A DNA stretch of 64,000 nucleotides from Liolophura sinensis (GCF_032854445.1 NC_088305.1:23903400-23967399), one strand, 5' to 3'; shown: positions 35,196 through 46,516, numbered from the stretch's first letter. The notes: generated from the letters alone by a model not told the origin. A program made the numbers and translations.

Positions 35196-36102
35196 TGGAT
35201 ATTTAACAGTCTGCTACAGCTTTTCACAAAGTATGGTTATCCTAAGTAAATACAATATAATCAAGGGTCAGTTTTTATGTCAGGCTTATTTCAGGAAGTT
35301 GTGTATTAGCTGGGGATTAAGCAGCTTTAATCCGCACCCGCCATCCAAGCGACTTTGGAACGATGCCACCACACCATGAAGAGTGATCTACGAGCACATT
35401 GTATGGATTGTCCTGAAGATCGGGACAAAGGGACTACATTTATATTGTTGGCCTCTAGGGGTACTTATAATGAGTCCACTGGGTTTGTGTAACTATATGT
35501 TTCATTGTCTATATTGTTAAAATATATGTATCTAACTTATTTAATCGTCTAAGTGTTTTTGTGTTTGATCTTGTGTAAGGCCTATCGCTGATCAGATAAA
35601 TACGCCAGTCAATTCTTATCTTAACTCTCCGATGGTGGTACCCATACAAAAGCCTGTGAATTTAATATTATGACGCGCGAATTGAAGATACTAATCTCAA
35701 GTTCAAGTCGATTCAAATCTATGGCTTCTGTACTGGCCATCTTGGTATAAAAATGTCAATGCCTTGTCGTTCCTTACGAGCGATAAACCAAATATACAAA
35801 TCATTCAATCCAGTGACAATATGTACGTAATATGACGAAGTGGGATATATGACAGGATGGCTGTCCTGTCTGGTGTCAACTGGATGGCGTTCCAGTGAGA
35901 CAGAACCATCAGTCTGTGAGGATTGGAAAACGTCTTTGTTAAACGTATGGTACTCAATCTGCTAAGTACAAATGACAAGGTAATGTGTGTAACTAAATCA
36001 TACCATCGATAAAATGATTATCATACTTGCAGATTTGTCCAGCAATTCAAGCAATACACGTTAAAGCAAATAAAAGAAAAAATCATCCGTCAATTCCAAT
36101 AA

Positions 36103-36108
36103 TTTATT
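36103..36108 (-). terminator. Candidate polyadenylation signal for the gprs-like gene
   Basis: The plus strand reads tttatt, so the minus strand carries AATAAA about 457 bases after the TGA at 36565. It would give a 3' UTR of roughly 475 bases. It is a common hexamer in AT-rich DNA, so support is positional only. Confidence 0.3.
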
Positions 36109-36564
36109 TTATTACATGTATGTATAAGTACCTGTACAATATTTACAACATCCATGTGAATGTCTTTACAAATAAATATATGGGTGAGCTTATTGGAGAG
36201 TGTATGTACAACAGACAGACAAATGAAAAGATGAAGAAGGGAACGGACTAAAAATCACATACAGAGGATTAGCACTTTCAAATACATGATAACATTTACA
36301 CATTTTGCTTTCTCACAGGGTTGATCATGCTTTTCATTCATATAAAAACGAAGTGAGAAGCTTTTGGAAATCATTGCAGAGGTGAGTGTTGATAAAAGTC
36401 ATCGAAAAGGTGTGGCGGGATGTAAATGGCTTTAAGCGGTTTGCTTTTCGTCAGTTCGAAACTCTCCCTCTCCATTTTCTTGGCATGTGAATAATGTCAA
36501 ACCGGTGCAATCTGGATTAATTTCAATCAACTCTATGGAGTTTTCCATTTCGGTTTCAATTTCT

Positions 36565-37107
36565 TCATATCCTCGCGCAGATTTCAGTTGATGAGAAACC
36601 GCTATCGCAACTATGTGCGTGCGATGTGGAAGACGACGACGACGATGATGACGTCACGGAAGCAGACGACTGCTTTCTCCGCATAGACCCTCGTCCTGTG
36701 AAGTTGCGTTTTTCTACCAATCGTCTTCGCGGAGGTTTCAGTGGCGTTGTCATTGGCTGTTTCTCTTGGCCAATCACCAAACGCGGTCCGGACTGGTGTG
36801 AAATAGCGCCAGCGATGAGGTATTCTGGTACTAATTCCAGCGGACGGATCTCGTTAATAAGTTTATGGATAGGAATGTCAAGGAAATTAATTCTCCTGGT
36901 GAATATTTTCATAGTCCTCCGGAAATGATTAAGCTCTCTTCTGCGGCAGTAGCGCCTAGACCACCGGTAGGCAGCGTCCCATTTCCGCTCCTCTGTAGCC
37001 TTTAGATCAGGACGCATGAAAATCATAATGGCTGTTCTCTTTGAAATTTCTTCAAACTCGTCCAGACGTAGAACGTCCTGTGCTTTTTCACTGATGAATT
37101 CCAGAAT
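36565..37107 (-). CDS. gprs: gprs-like exon 5 (BACK domain, serine-rich tail, stop)
   Basis: Acceptor TTATTTTACAG|ATT at 37107, phase 0, then 'ILEFISEKAQDVLRLDEFEE', 'YRWSRRYCRRRELNHFRR' and 'IHKLINEIRPLELVPEYLI', all BACK-like. The tail has a basic stretch and a run of eight serines, and ends 'DSGFSSTEICARI' then TGA. It is open for 180 codons. Confidence 0.92.
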   Translation of the reverse strand: MLEFISEKAQDVLRLDEFEEISKRTAIMIFMRPDLKATEERKWDAAYRWSRRYCRRRELNHFRRTMKIFTRRINFLDIPIHKLINEIRPLELVPEYLIAGAISHQSGPRLVIGQEKQPMTTPLKPPRRRLVEKRNFTGRGSMRRKQSSASVTSSSSSSSSTSHAHSCDSGFSSTEICARI

Positions 37108-40100
37108 CTGTAAAATAATTAAAAATGGTTTTCATAAATATTTACTTCCAACATAAGGATTCTGCCGGCACTGCGTCTTGTCCGGGAAAACCTGGGTCTT
37201 CATTTCTTCCAGAACAGAACTATTTTTAAAACGATAAATAATTTCTTAATGTGAATCACATGAATTAAGCTATGTAATTAATGTACAATGAAACATTACA
37301 AAGTGTTAAGTAGGTATGTAGACATATTCTCATATATTTTTAAACGTAGTTGACTTCAGATCTGAAGGCGTGGCTTACTTTTTCCTGTATATGTTTGGTC
37401 CACTTATAGCTATGGTAGCGTTCTGTAGACGTCAGAAGCGGCAGAACTGTGTCTACGGTCAGCAGTCTTTCGGCGAACCGGTAGCAGCCCGACCTGAGGT
37501 CCTCGACGCCGTACATGTCAGCGGCGTTCATTACTCCTGCAAAGGAGAGAAATGTGTTAGCTGGCTGGTTGGTTGGTTGATCGAAAAATGGATTCATTAA
37601 AATATTTATTTGATAGTTAGAAGCTTGTAATTGTAAAGGAATAACCCATTGCTGAAGGATATCAATCTCTTGATCCATTGCTATATTATATAGTGCTGTA
37701 AAATATCATTGCTGTACCATTGGTTTTATAACGGTTATAGAGTTGTGATCGAAAAGTTGCTGTCTAATTAATCTAAAAGTTGTTGTCCATGGGCAAAGTT
37801 AAGAGTTCATAATTTGTTAAATAACAGGAAGTTGGTTTAGCCAATATATGGAACAATAGAATTTTAATGAAAACATATGCTTTACTGATATAGAAAAGAG
37901 GAGAAAAACGAATTCTGTGAATAAACCAAAGACTCAGGAACAGTTATAGCTGATTGACTGAATTAGAGATTCGAGAAATATCAGCCTACCTACTAACGTG
38001 GAGACCGTGATATCTATTTTACCACAGTGTAGAAACAACACAATTAGGCGAAATATTTCCGGATCAAATTCGTCGATTTCAATGGTCAAATGTCGGCTGA
38101 TTTGTCGATCTTTCGAGCCACATTTGCTTTTGGAAGGTGTGCAGATTTGCCTCAGCGTCTTCAGTCTGGACGTTAGTGTACGGCGCTTCTCCAAGTTCTG
38201 CAAACGCTCGGTTTCCTTTCTCTGGTGTAACAGGAGCAGCTCGTAGAAAACCCTGTCAGGAGAAAATGTAACGTTAACATCTGCCTAATCTATGTATACA
38301 AATGTTGAGAAAAAGTGCTAAGTGCTCAAGCAAAATGAGAACAGTTTCCTTCATATTTTAGATGCATGTATTTACTCTGCTAAGTGCTTAGGCAAAGTGA
38401 GAACAGTTTCCTTCATATTTTAGATGCATGTATTTACTCTGCTAAGTGCTCAAGCAAAATGAAAACAGTTTCCTTCATATCTTAGATGCATGTATTTACT
38501 CTGCTAAGTGCTCAAGCAAAATGAGAACAGTTTCATTCATAACTTAGATGCATGCATTTACTTTCACCAGAATCGTAAGATTTACTCTGCTTAGCTTCGA
38601 AGTTTCATCAGAATTGTAAGGTTGAAGAATTTATTTCCTGCTTGACATAAGAAACTTTGAATAAATGATGTAGCTGCTGCGGTAAATTTTGTCAATATTT
38701 CATTTATTTTACAATGTTTTTCTTCTACATATTTTGTCTGCCATATTTGACCATTGTACCGTTCAAAGGGATGCTTCGTCGTCCAAACTAATTCTTACAC
38801 TGACACAGCAGCCCACATGTCATTAGTGGCCTAAAGAAATGTCAATCTCTTTCAACTTCCAATTTCCTACATGTGGCCAAGTTTCACGACTGCTATCTAA
38901 CAGAAGTATACTTTCAATCTGTTGTGGTCACATCATCGGTGACAACTTTATGGCATTACAGACAAAATGTGTTTCAGTACATACCTGCTTCTCGTCGACA
39001 AAATTGCCTTCACCCCGTAAACGGAGACTCTCTGATGTCCTACAAGGAATCTGACGTCACACATTTCGGGCAATCCTACGATGAAACGGAGATCTCCGCA
39101 TAGGGCACTTGTATTTTTGAAGGACATAACCTCGGACACGGTAGAACAGTCATGTTGCTCTTCTGCAGTAAGTAGGTCCTCCGAACAGATAGTCCACGAC
39201 TGGATAGACGTGTCACAGCTCCAAATGTCCGACATGTTGTAGCAATCTGAAACAAGGGAGACCACTTCGGTGAGCCAATAAATTTTATAGCCTATACCAA
39301 TCAGCATTTATAATCTCTTAATATAACAAGGACATAGGTGGCGTATGGTACAGAGATGGACGTCCATTTTCACCTGGAGTCATGACCGAATGTGCTTCTG
39401 TTGTTTATTTTATGATTTCTGACACTCTGATTTTTTTTATCGTGTAACTTCGGCTTGTCATTAATAGAGGAAACTGAATAGGTGAACCCTTCGGGAACTT
39501 AAGTTCTTGGGGACAAAGGATGTTGTTTTTGCCTCGTGAACACAGTGTGGAAAGTAATGGGTAAATTAATGCCAATATAACTTGCCAATCATTTTTGAAT
39601 GGTTATCTAATATGACTACAGCAGCACTGTTTTTACCTTTAGCCAAGAGAGAATTCCATCTCAAAACTCTCCTGTTACCTTACCTTGAACTAAAGCAAAG
39701 TGATCTCTGAAAAATTCACCTATGCGTTCTTTTCAGGAAGTCTACATATCCATCGGGAGACTAGGTGTTAAGTATGAAGTAAGAATACGTTACACGGAAT
39801 CCTCATTGGTATCATCAACGGTTAAAAGAGTGACACGTGACGAATTAGTGAAGTTTTCGTTGATGTTATAGTTTTGGCTGGCAAGGGTGTGTTTGCGAAT
39901 TCTGTGAATGAAATCTGATGAAATTATCTGCGTCCATGCCTTTATAGTACTTGTGTATAACTGAAATCTCTATACCATGTAACCAAGTTGATTTTTGTAA
40001 CCAGGTCTTGTTTGAGTCATCATTTTAGGGTTGTCGCTAAATGTTTTCAGTGTAATAAAATTTGTTGTGTAGATATAAAATTATTCTCGCGCCTTATCGG

Positions 40101-41816
40101 CGAATACCTCAAACTGATATTGGTATATAAAAACAGAAGGGTCATGCTTTTGATCAGATTTTGATCCAGATGCATCGCAAACTGTGGATTGCTAATGAAC
40201 ACTTCTGCGGGATAAGAATAACACGAAACTGACCCCTAGGGCTATCTCCACAGTTAGTCTTTATCTACCCTAAATTCAACCGACGGCAGCCCACACTCCC
40301 CCCTCCCCACTCACTCACACCACCACGGCCAATTAGAGCACCCCGACAGAGGAACGCACCCATTGACCCCCATTAATGACAGATTATCTCACGGTCAAAT
40401 ATGTCCTCAATGGAAGTATCTGATTGTAAATTCCAATTAAATATGTTTTTATTTTATGGACTAATTTGTAACAAATCAATATTGGACGCTAACTGTGTAC
40501 GGTTCGCTGTCGTTTGTATAATATTCACATATTTAACCCTCAATCATCGTTAGTAGTTGTTAATGGAAATCAGCATTAATCGAAAACAGATTTATACATT
40601 TTAATTAAACATAAAAATTGTTATAACCGTTATAAGTGATAACTGACAAAAACAATATCACCTTATGTTGTTTAATAACAATGGGTTATTTTTTTTTTAC
40701 CTGACATGAATCATTGAAAAGGTATACAACAAAACATGTGCCAGTAAAGCATACGAATGCCATAAACATTAGATTTATATATTTAGACATTTTCATCTCA
40801 CGCCTGTAATTTATGATAATTCTTTCTACAAATGTGTCGGAATCTAGTTTTTTTGGACCTACCTTTACCCCTTTATGGCTACAAATCTTGGAGTACATTT
40901 AATATACACTTACATGTTTGCAAATGTTTCACACTTGAAAATGTAAAATTACTGCATCGATTTCTCGCCAGTATAAATATGCTATTAGTTTATGTTTTTA
41001 TTTGGAAGGATATACACTAATAAAAACAACACATTGCAGCTGCTTACGACTGTGATGTATGTGTTTACGGAAGGGTAAATATATATACATATATAGGCAA
41101 AATTAATTCGAAAAAAAGACGCAATTTGTAATTTATACACAGATTCCCTATCAACTTTCTTTTTCAGTGGTATTCAAGACCAATGAGTTCTCAGGCTTGA
41201 ATACAGCTTTCTGCACTTTTCTTCAATGTTATTCAAGGTCAGTGAGTTCTCTTGCTTAAATACAGCTTTCTGGACCTTTTCTTCATTGTTATACAATGCC
41301 ATTTAGGTCTCAATCTTGAATACAGCTTTCTGGAATATTTCTTCAATGTTGTTCAAGAACAATGAGTTCTCAGGCTTGAATACAGCTTTTTGGACTTTAC
41401 TCCAATGTTATTTAACACCAATGAGGTATCAGGCTCGAATCCAATTCTCGCTAGTCCGACTGAGCATTGTCAAACGGTACTACTTTACTCAGGGACCTAC
41501 AGTTGTTCTCGTCCATAAATCTTACTGTGTAAGTGAAAAATTCCTGACTTACTGCGTTCGAGATTAAACAAATGAACAGACTTTAGTCTCACCATAAATA
41601 CAAATAAGTCATACATATAACGCTAAAACCATTTCTACAGAAACAGGTGAAAAAAAATGTCAAAAAATCTAATCAATGCAAAACGACGTCTGATTGTAAC
41701 TATAACTTACCCCTTGGAAGCTGAGAAAATGAGGATTTGGAATCATCCAGACTCTCAAAACAAGTGGACATGTCAACACTGTAATGGTTTTTGACATTCA
41801 TGTTGAATGGTGGCAT
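36565..41816 (-). CDS. gprs: BTB-BACK domain protein, 'serine-enriched protein' (gprs) family, complete, five coding exons
   Basis: Joined exons 41816-41711, 39246-38985, 38252-37990, 37536-37379 and 37107-36565 give 1332 nt, 443 residues plus TGA, with every junction phase consistent. A Ser/Asp-rich N-terminus of about 80 residues precedes a BTB/POZ domain ('PEMCDVRFLVGHQRVSVYGV', 'KAILSTRSRVFYELL', an insert of about 45 residues rich in Lys/Arg, then 'IEIDEFDPEIFRLIVLFLH' and 'VMNAADMYGVEDLR'). A BACK-like helical domain follows ('ILEFISEKAQDVLRLDEFEE' to 'INEIRPLELVPEYLI'), then a basic linker and a serine run near the C-terminus. No Kelch repeats are present. I recognise the pattern from insect gprs. 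BTB-BACK proteins often act as Cullin-3 adaptors or transcriptional partners, but that role is inference here. Introns carry simple tandem arrays. The exact start is a choice between two in-frame ATGs five codons apart. Confidence 0.85.
37379..37536 (-). CDS. gprs: gprs-like exon 4 (end of BTB, start of BACK)
   Basis: Acceptor CTTTGCAG|GA at 37536 completes Gly, then 'VMNAADMYGVEDLRSGC' and 'ERYHSYKWTKHIQEK'. Ends in phase 0 at GAAAAA|GTAAGC. 52 whole codons plus two bases, no stops. Confidence 0.9.
37990..38252 (-). CDS. gprs: gprs-like exon 3 (BTB centre with basic insert)
   Basis: Acceptor CTCCTGACAG|G at 38252 completes the Arg codon, then reads VFYELLLLHQRK and a Lys/Arg-rich insert before 'HLTIEIDEFDPEIFRLIV'. 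The donor GTAG|GTAGGC at 37990 is phase 1. The basic insert between BTB elements is a trait I associate with the gprs family, where the corresponding region is also charged and variable. Confidence 0.88.
38316..38560. repeat. 62-bp tandem repeat in gprs-like intron 2, four copies
   Basis: Units begin at 38316, 38378, 38440 and 38502 ('tgctaagtgctcaagcaaaa'), ending 'gatgcatgtatttactc'. They differ at a few positions. It accounts for a third of the intron. Confidence 0.9.
38985..39246 (-). CDS. gprs: gprs-like exon 2 (first half of BTB domain)
   Basis: Acceptor CTTGTTTCAG|AT at 39246; the AT completes an Asp codon from exon 1. An in-frame ATG at 39235 is an alternative start if exon 1 is not used. 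Encodes 'CGDLRFIVGLPEMCDVRFLV', the BTB N-terminal strand, and ends at AGCAG|GTATGT (phase 2) within the Arg of 'STRSRVF'. Confidence 0.88.
39247..41167. other. gprs-like intron 1, unique part
   Basis: AT-rich intron DNA. No nested gene or transposon recognised before the 60-bp array at 41168. Confidence 0.5.
41168..41450. repeat. About 60-bp tandem repeat in gprs-like intron 1, five copies
   Basis: 'gaatacagctttctggact' with 'ttcttcaatgttattcaag' recurs every 58-61 bases from 41168; the last copy is partial. It ends about 260 bases from the exon 1 donor. Confidence 0.85.
41711..41816 (-). CDS. gprs: gprs-like exon 1 (start codon, Ser/Asp-rich N-terminus)
   Basis: First ATG at 41816 (context AAACATGCC, A at -3); a second in-frame ATG lies at 41801. 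A TGA two codons upstream of the first ATG closes the frame. The segment encodes 'MPPFNMNVKNHYSVDMSTCF' and a Ser/Asp-rich continuation, then a donor CCAAGGG|GTAAGT in phase 1 that fits the acceptor of exon 2 exactly. It is too short to be seen as an ORF by itself. Support is the phase match plus low-complexity composition typical of these N-termini. Confidence 0.65.
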
Positions 41817-43711
41817 GTTTCAGACCTATTGTGAACTACTGTACATTCAGCTTGTTCCTTCGAAGACAGATTATGCTCTTAGTATGTCTTACGAGAATTT
41901 GGGTCGAGGGTTATATATGTAAAAAAAAAAAAACAGCATGTGGCATTTCGACCCGTGAAATCTGTTTTACTCGATTCCTTCACGCAAGCGCTATAAACAC
42001 ACTCGCTTGGGTGTAATTGTTGTACTTTCTTTCTGTACACGATATTGCTATTAGGTGTATACCTGCTGGTAAAATTCCCAACCAATCCAATCGCGCCAAT
42101 TTGATTTCTGCAGAGTTACACAATGGTGGGTGTGACTATGTCATTGCTCTCGGCTTGTCGGTTTTCAGCCAGTGTCGTTTGAACTATCAACGGGAGATAA
42201 CCAGAGAAAACATTGACACCACGTGGTTTGCAACAGTAGCACTGGCTAGGCCGCTTCGGCAGTTTTGTGTTCCCGCTGGGTTTCACCTACTATCGTTATT
42301 TGATCAACAGTAATCTCCGTACCCCCTTCCACTCCTGCACACGTAAGGTAAAGGGTAGGCATGTGGGCAGCGTACCCTCCAGGGGGCCCCCGAATTGACA
42401 ATCTGCCGTCAAGTTGAGATAAACAACAGAAGGGGGTTTAGCTATCGGTAGTGTTAAAAGTACCAAGATTGACCCGCATTTCGCTCGAAGTCAGTACTTG
42501 CCATTGTCTCTGATCTCTAGATTTCAAACTGATTTTATGAGCTAAGAGTGTTAAGACATAGGGCGATTATTGTATTGTACATAACGAATCGGAGAATTAA
42601 GAAGGCAACTGAAAATAGGGATTACTATAGGTTTAAATAAAGTTGTGGGATATAAAAATGATTCATGCGGATAAAGCAATGACTATAACTAGAAGTTTAG
42701 GTGTTTAATATGGATGCAGGTTTGCTTTTTAATTAAGTGTGGTAAAACCACGGAAATGTAATGAGACCTAATATTTTTTTTTAAAAATCTAAGTGTCAAG
42801 TCCGACATTTGTAGACGACTAATAGACCATGCCGATAATCGCAATCTTCATTTGTAAAACAACCTAAAACATCCGCTTCCAATGGAATATGTAAGAAATA
42901 ATCTATAAATTGTGTAGGTAAAGCTGATGACATTTAAGAGATAAGTTGTCATCAGGCTATAGAATTAATTTCTTGATGTCTTTTCCATTCAACCGAGCGC
43001 TTTCTTATAATTGAATTATACACCAATCAAACTACGTTACCGTTGTATTTAACTTCACTTCAGACAGGGCTTTTTTTGGTCGGGTGAGCATCAATTTTGT
43101 TTAGTAATATTTCTTTAAATCCCAACAGAGATGGATCTGTACATGCAATGTTTCCATTTGATGGGTGTGTATATGTGTATTTCATTGCAAATAGATAATA
43201 TGTCAGTTTTTATTTGCAGCATAAATGAAAGGTTTTAGCTGTCTACCTCCGATATGATTTACAAACATGATTTATGGGTTATATGTTCCTTTGGTGGTAA
43301 AATGTATTATGGACTGGGCAATACAAAACCCAGTGTAGTTTGTGGTACAGTTTCCGCAGTCTAACGTTGGTTGAAGATCATATGTTCCCCATCAGAACGG
43401 TGTGCATATCTGTGCGTCAAATGTGGGAAAATTTTTTAGTAACTTTGCCAAAGGTTAGTGATTTACGCCGGGCACTCCGGCTGCATCCGCCCACAAAATT
43501 GACCGCCATCGCTAAAGTGAGGAATTCTCATGTATGGCGATGAGTAACAGTCAAACAAACATCTTATTACATTTGTTTATCATTTTGGACTTTCATCGAT
43601 TCCTTGACTCTTAAGAGAAAGACACGGGTTCAATCATTTCAGTTCAGGTCATGCTCAAGCCTTTTGTAAAACTGCTAGCTTTGATTCATCCTGGTCTGTC
43701 GCTGAGCATAC
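41817..43711. other. Upstream flank of the gprs-like gene
   Basis: Promoter or 5' UTR exons may be here; nothing decisive was seen. A donor-like AG|GTAACT on the minus strand near 44560 follows a short ATG-led stretch and could be a 5' exon, but its phase does not fit exon 2. Confidence 0.4.
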
Positions 43712-44126
43712 GGAGCATACAGACACAGGCAAAGTACTGGTTTGAGCATACGGACACAGTCAAAGTACCGGTTTGAGCATACGGACCCAGTCAAAGTACC
43801 GGTCTGAGTATACGGACACAGTCAAAGTACCGGTCTGAGTATACGGACACAGTCAAAGTACCGGTCTGAGTATACGGACACAGTCAAAGTACCGGTCTGA
43901 GTATACGGACACAGTCAAAGTACCGGTCTGAGTATACGGACACAGTCAAAGTACCGGTCTGAGTATACGGACACAGTCAAAGTACCGGTCTGAGTATACG
44001 GACACAGTCAAAGTACCGGTCTGAGTATACGAACACAGTCAAAGTACCGGTTTGAGTATACGGACCCAGTCAAAGTACCGGTCTGAGCATACGGACACAG
44101 TCAAAGTACCGGTCTGAGTATACTCA
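43712..44126. repeat. 31-bp tandem array, about 13 copies
   Basis: The unit 'cggtctgagtatacggacac' plus 'agtcaaagtac' is nearly identical across the central eight copies; edge copies carry 'gagcatac' variants. This homogeneity suggests recent expansion. Confidence 0.9.
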
Positions 44127-44420
44127 GGCGGTCTCCATATCAGTGCAGCACATCAATTCTGTCTGCAACGAGGCGGTGAAGTAAACTTACAAACAATGAT
44201 CTAGCATTAGTTGCCTAGTGTTTTTCTACGAAACCACATAGGGTTTTGCGACGAGTATAATCAAACGTGATGAAACAAATTGCGCATCGATCGATGCACA
44301 CACAGAGACACTGTTATAATGATGGTAGCTTTCCATATATTTTGAAAAAATAAAAATTACCTTTATCACTGACTAAGGATTGCAGTTCAAACCTGTATAT
44401 TGTTGATAAAAGTCCGTGGG

Positions 44421-44480
44421 TGATCAGCGGGATTCGAACACGCGGGCACATAATCGAGAGTCTGCTCCATGATACCCCGC
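44421..44480 (-). other. tRNA-like 3' half, possible SINE head or tRNA relic
   Basis: The minus strand reads a stem-like 'GCGGGGTATCATGGAGCAGA', then 'CGCGTGTTCGAATCCCGC', a good T-loop and B-box match (GTTCGAATC). The D-arm is missing, so it is not a functional tRNA. Confidence 0.35.
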
Positions 44481-45104
44481 ATTAACATCATACAACTCCA
44501 ACGTGCATATTACATTTACGCGACATGATTTTCTGAAGTTGAGATTAAGCTATAGTAATGTCAGTTACCTCCCTTTGATTGAGGCGTTGACGGAATCATC
44601 CATTGTCATGATCTGTGTAAAATGCAGAAGTGCCAGTCCGAGACACTGTGCTGTAAATTATAGATATTTGATTGTTATCAAATAAGGCCATAGCTAAGAA
44701 CGTTTTCATTGTTAGCCATTAGTGAAACTTTTAACACAATGGTTTTTTTCAGTCGGAATCCGCATGGATAAATCATCAACAATTAATTTTGTCAAAAGTT
44801 CACAATTTTTATTTTCGAGTTCTTATCAATTATCGAATCTATATATAATAGGTGAATGCCATATTATTTATAGTTTTCTCTTAATCAAGGCATATTTAAT
44901 TATTAATTGATTTATTTAAAAGTACAACGTGAACCCCAAACATACGTTTACTTAGTTAAAGAAATCAAAGTATTTGCCACTCGGTTTGGCCATGTACACA
45001 TTGTGTTGATTTGCAAAAAAGTGAAAGTAAAACCTAAACAGGCAGATATCACGCAGTTTATGTTTTGTTAACGGCAGTTACCTCTCTAACGGCTTGTTAA
45101 CAAC

Positions 45105-45215
45105 CACATAGTTTTGGCGCCAACTGCACGCGCCATCAGACGACACAAGCTCTCGCTGGCCAAATCCTTATGTAAACACAGAAATAGATGACCGTGAGAA
45201 CAACTACCCGCATTA
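45105..45215 (+). repeat. Dispersed repeat pair (also at 46665-46775)
   Basis: 'ggcgccaactgcacgcgcca', 'cagacgacacaagctctcgc' and 'aaatagatgaccgtgagaac' correspond to 'ggcaccaaatgtacgcccga', 'cagacgacacaagcgcatgc' and 'aaaagatgatcgtgaaaata' at 46665-46775. Same orientation, about 75 per cent identical. Confidence 0.55.
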
Positions 45216-45252
45216 AGTGATTAATCGTTCCTTTCACACGCTGCTTTTACAG

Positions 45253-45353
45253 ATATCAATACTGAGGGAGTAGAGGTGTACATGTTGGGGAAGCGGGTAT
45301 GGAAAACATGGGCGACCAGTACAGCGACATGAATAGAGGATACCTTAATACGC
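45253..45353 (+). other. Exon-like segment with possible start codon
   Basis: Bounded by a pyrimidine-rich acceptor (CGCTGCTTTTACAG|AT) and a good donor (ATACGC|GTATGT). Within it an ATG at 45299 opens 'MENMGDQYSDMNRGYLNT', whose codons (GGC GAC CAG TAC AGC GAC) look more like coding than local DNA. A different-frame ATG comes earlier (45280). I found no following exon, so this remains a candidate. Confidence 0.25.
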
Positions 45354-45612
45354 GTATGTATATTTCCCCGAATAACGGCAAGAGAAACGCCTGATTATGA
45401 TAGGTTGATCTGAAAACCAAAGCTGGACTCAGTATGGAGATTAATTACTTCAGACTTATGAAAATATGGTTTAAAGATTGTAACAGAATTTCTAGAGAAT
45501 GGATTTTTGTGAACATTATCTGTTATTCTGTTATTAACCAAACCAGAGCTGATTGGATACGTTTACGTCACATTGTCCGTTACAAAATATGTATTTCTAA
45601 CAATGGGGCACC

Positions 45613-45878
45613 TATGTGACCGAGTAGTTAGCGTGCTAGCGCAGCGGAATGGCTCAGGAGCGTCTCACCTGTGAGGTTGCTGTGAATCCAAAAGATGTTG
45701 ACTTTCTCCCTGGACGTATGTGGAAAGGTCTGCCAGATACATGCATGTAGGTTGTCGTGGGTTCCTCCCGTGCTCTGTCCGGTTTTCTTTCACCATGATG
45801 ACTTTTGCAGTTGTATGTGAACTTTTCTTGAGTATCGCGTACAACATCAATCAAATAATCAAATAAATCAATTAATAT
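45613..45878 (+). mobile_element. tRNA-headed SINE, near full length, copy 8
   Basis: Head 'gtgaccgagtagttagcgtg' and 'ctagcgcagcggaatggctc'; body 'gtgggttcctcccgtgctct'; tail with repeated 'caaataa'. An internal 'gatacatgcatgtag' differs from other copies. Confidence 0.75.
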
Positions 45879-46427
45879 TCCTAACAAAATGATGAAAACT
45901 GGCGTTATCGTGGTATAAAGCTGTTAGCATTATTATGAGATTAGAAATAATCCTTCTTGGAGGTTCAATTATGAATATTACATTTTTTCATATCAAACTA
46001 TAGCAGCGTATTCTGTCAGATATCAGGATAAACTGGTTTCATCTTATACATCTCAACCGACAATGAAACCCAAGACAAGCGTGAAAATATTATGTTTCAA
46101 AACTTTTCGGAATATTGCGCAACTTTTGAGAGCCATTGTATCGCATCTTTTGTTGAGTGGTGATATTTATGTATTGGCAGGTCTTTCAGCAAACTGCCTG
46201 TTGTCCCCAAACTTGCAAATGTCTGGCAATTAAAATTTCAAAATATATAAACATTTACATTGTCTGAAAAAATAACAGCTCATTGAATTTAACCTTATCT
46301 ACATGTGTTGATTTAACAAATGCAGTTCTAACTTTGAAATCGGAATTATACTTAAATATGGCAACATGGTGTGCCTATATATTCAGCCCGTTATTCACTA
46401 TGTGTATTATTTTACTTATAGTATTTT

Positions 46428-46516
46428 ATTTTGTTTATTTACTTGATTGGCGTTTTATGCCATACTCAAGAATATTTCACTTACACGACGGCAGCCAGTA
46501 TCATGGTGGGAGGAAA
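46428..46516 (-). mobile_element. tRNA-headed SINE, 3' fragment, copy 9
   Basis: Reverse orientation: 'gtttatttacttgattggcg', 'ttttatgccatactcaagaa', 'cagccagtatcatggtggga'. Truncated after about 90 bases. Confidence 0.7.

Larger units (their letters stand above)
32713..35490 (+). mobile_element. Decayed Ty3/gypsy element with integrase placed directly after protease (Gmr1-like order)
   Basis: A leader with a tRNA-Pro-like primer site (32716-32734) is followed by gag (33068-33330, 'GLVSEAYRQNFRKQSGEAYV'), a protease region (about 33770-34080), a linker, the integrase zinc-finger region (about 34440-34680, 'LPPCYRQAVLRTAHGMPVRG'), a catalytic-core stretch tandemly amplified (34767-35195) and integrase remains (to about 35490). 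No RT or RNase H lies between protease and integrase. In Gmr1-like elements integrase precedes RT, so this order fits them, though deletion is an alternative. Many stops; inactive. Confidence 0.7.

Noticed and set aside
44421..44480. Functional tRNA gene
   Set aside because: Only the T-arm half fits; the D-arm and a complete acceptor stem are absent.
44570..44640. Minus-strand ATG-led stretch ending in AG|GTAACT as a 5' coding exon of the gprs-like gene
   Set aside because: Its phase (2) does not fit the phase-1 acceptor of exon 2, and exon 1 has its own upstream stop; at most an untranslated exon.
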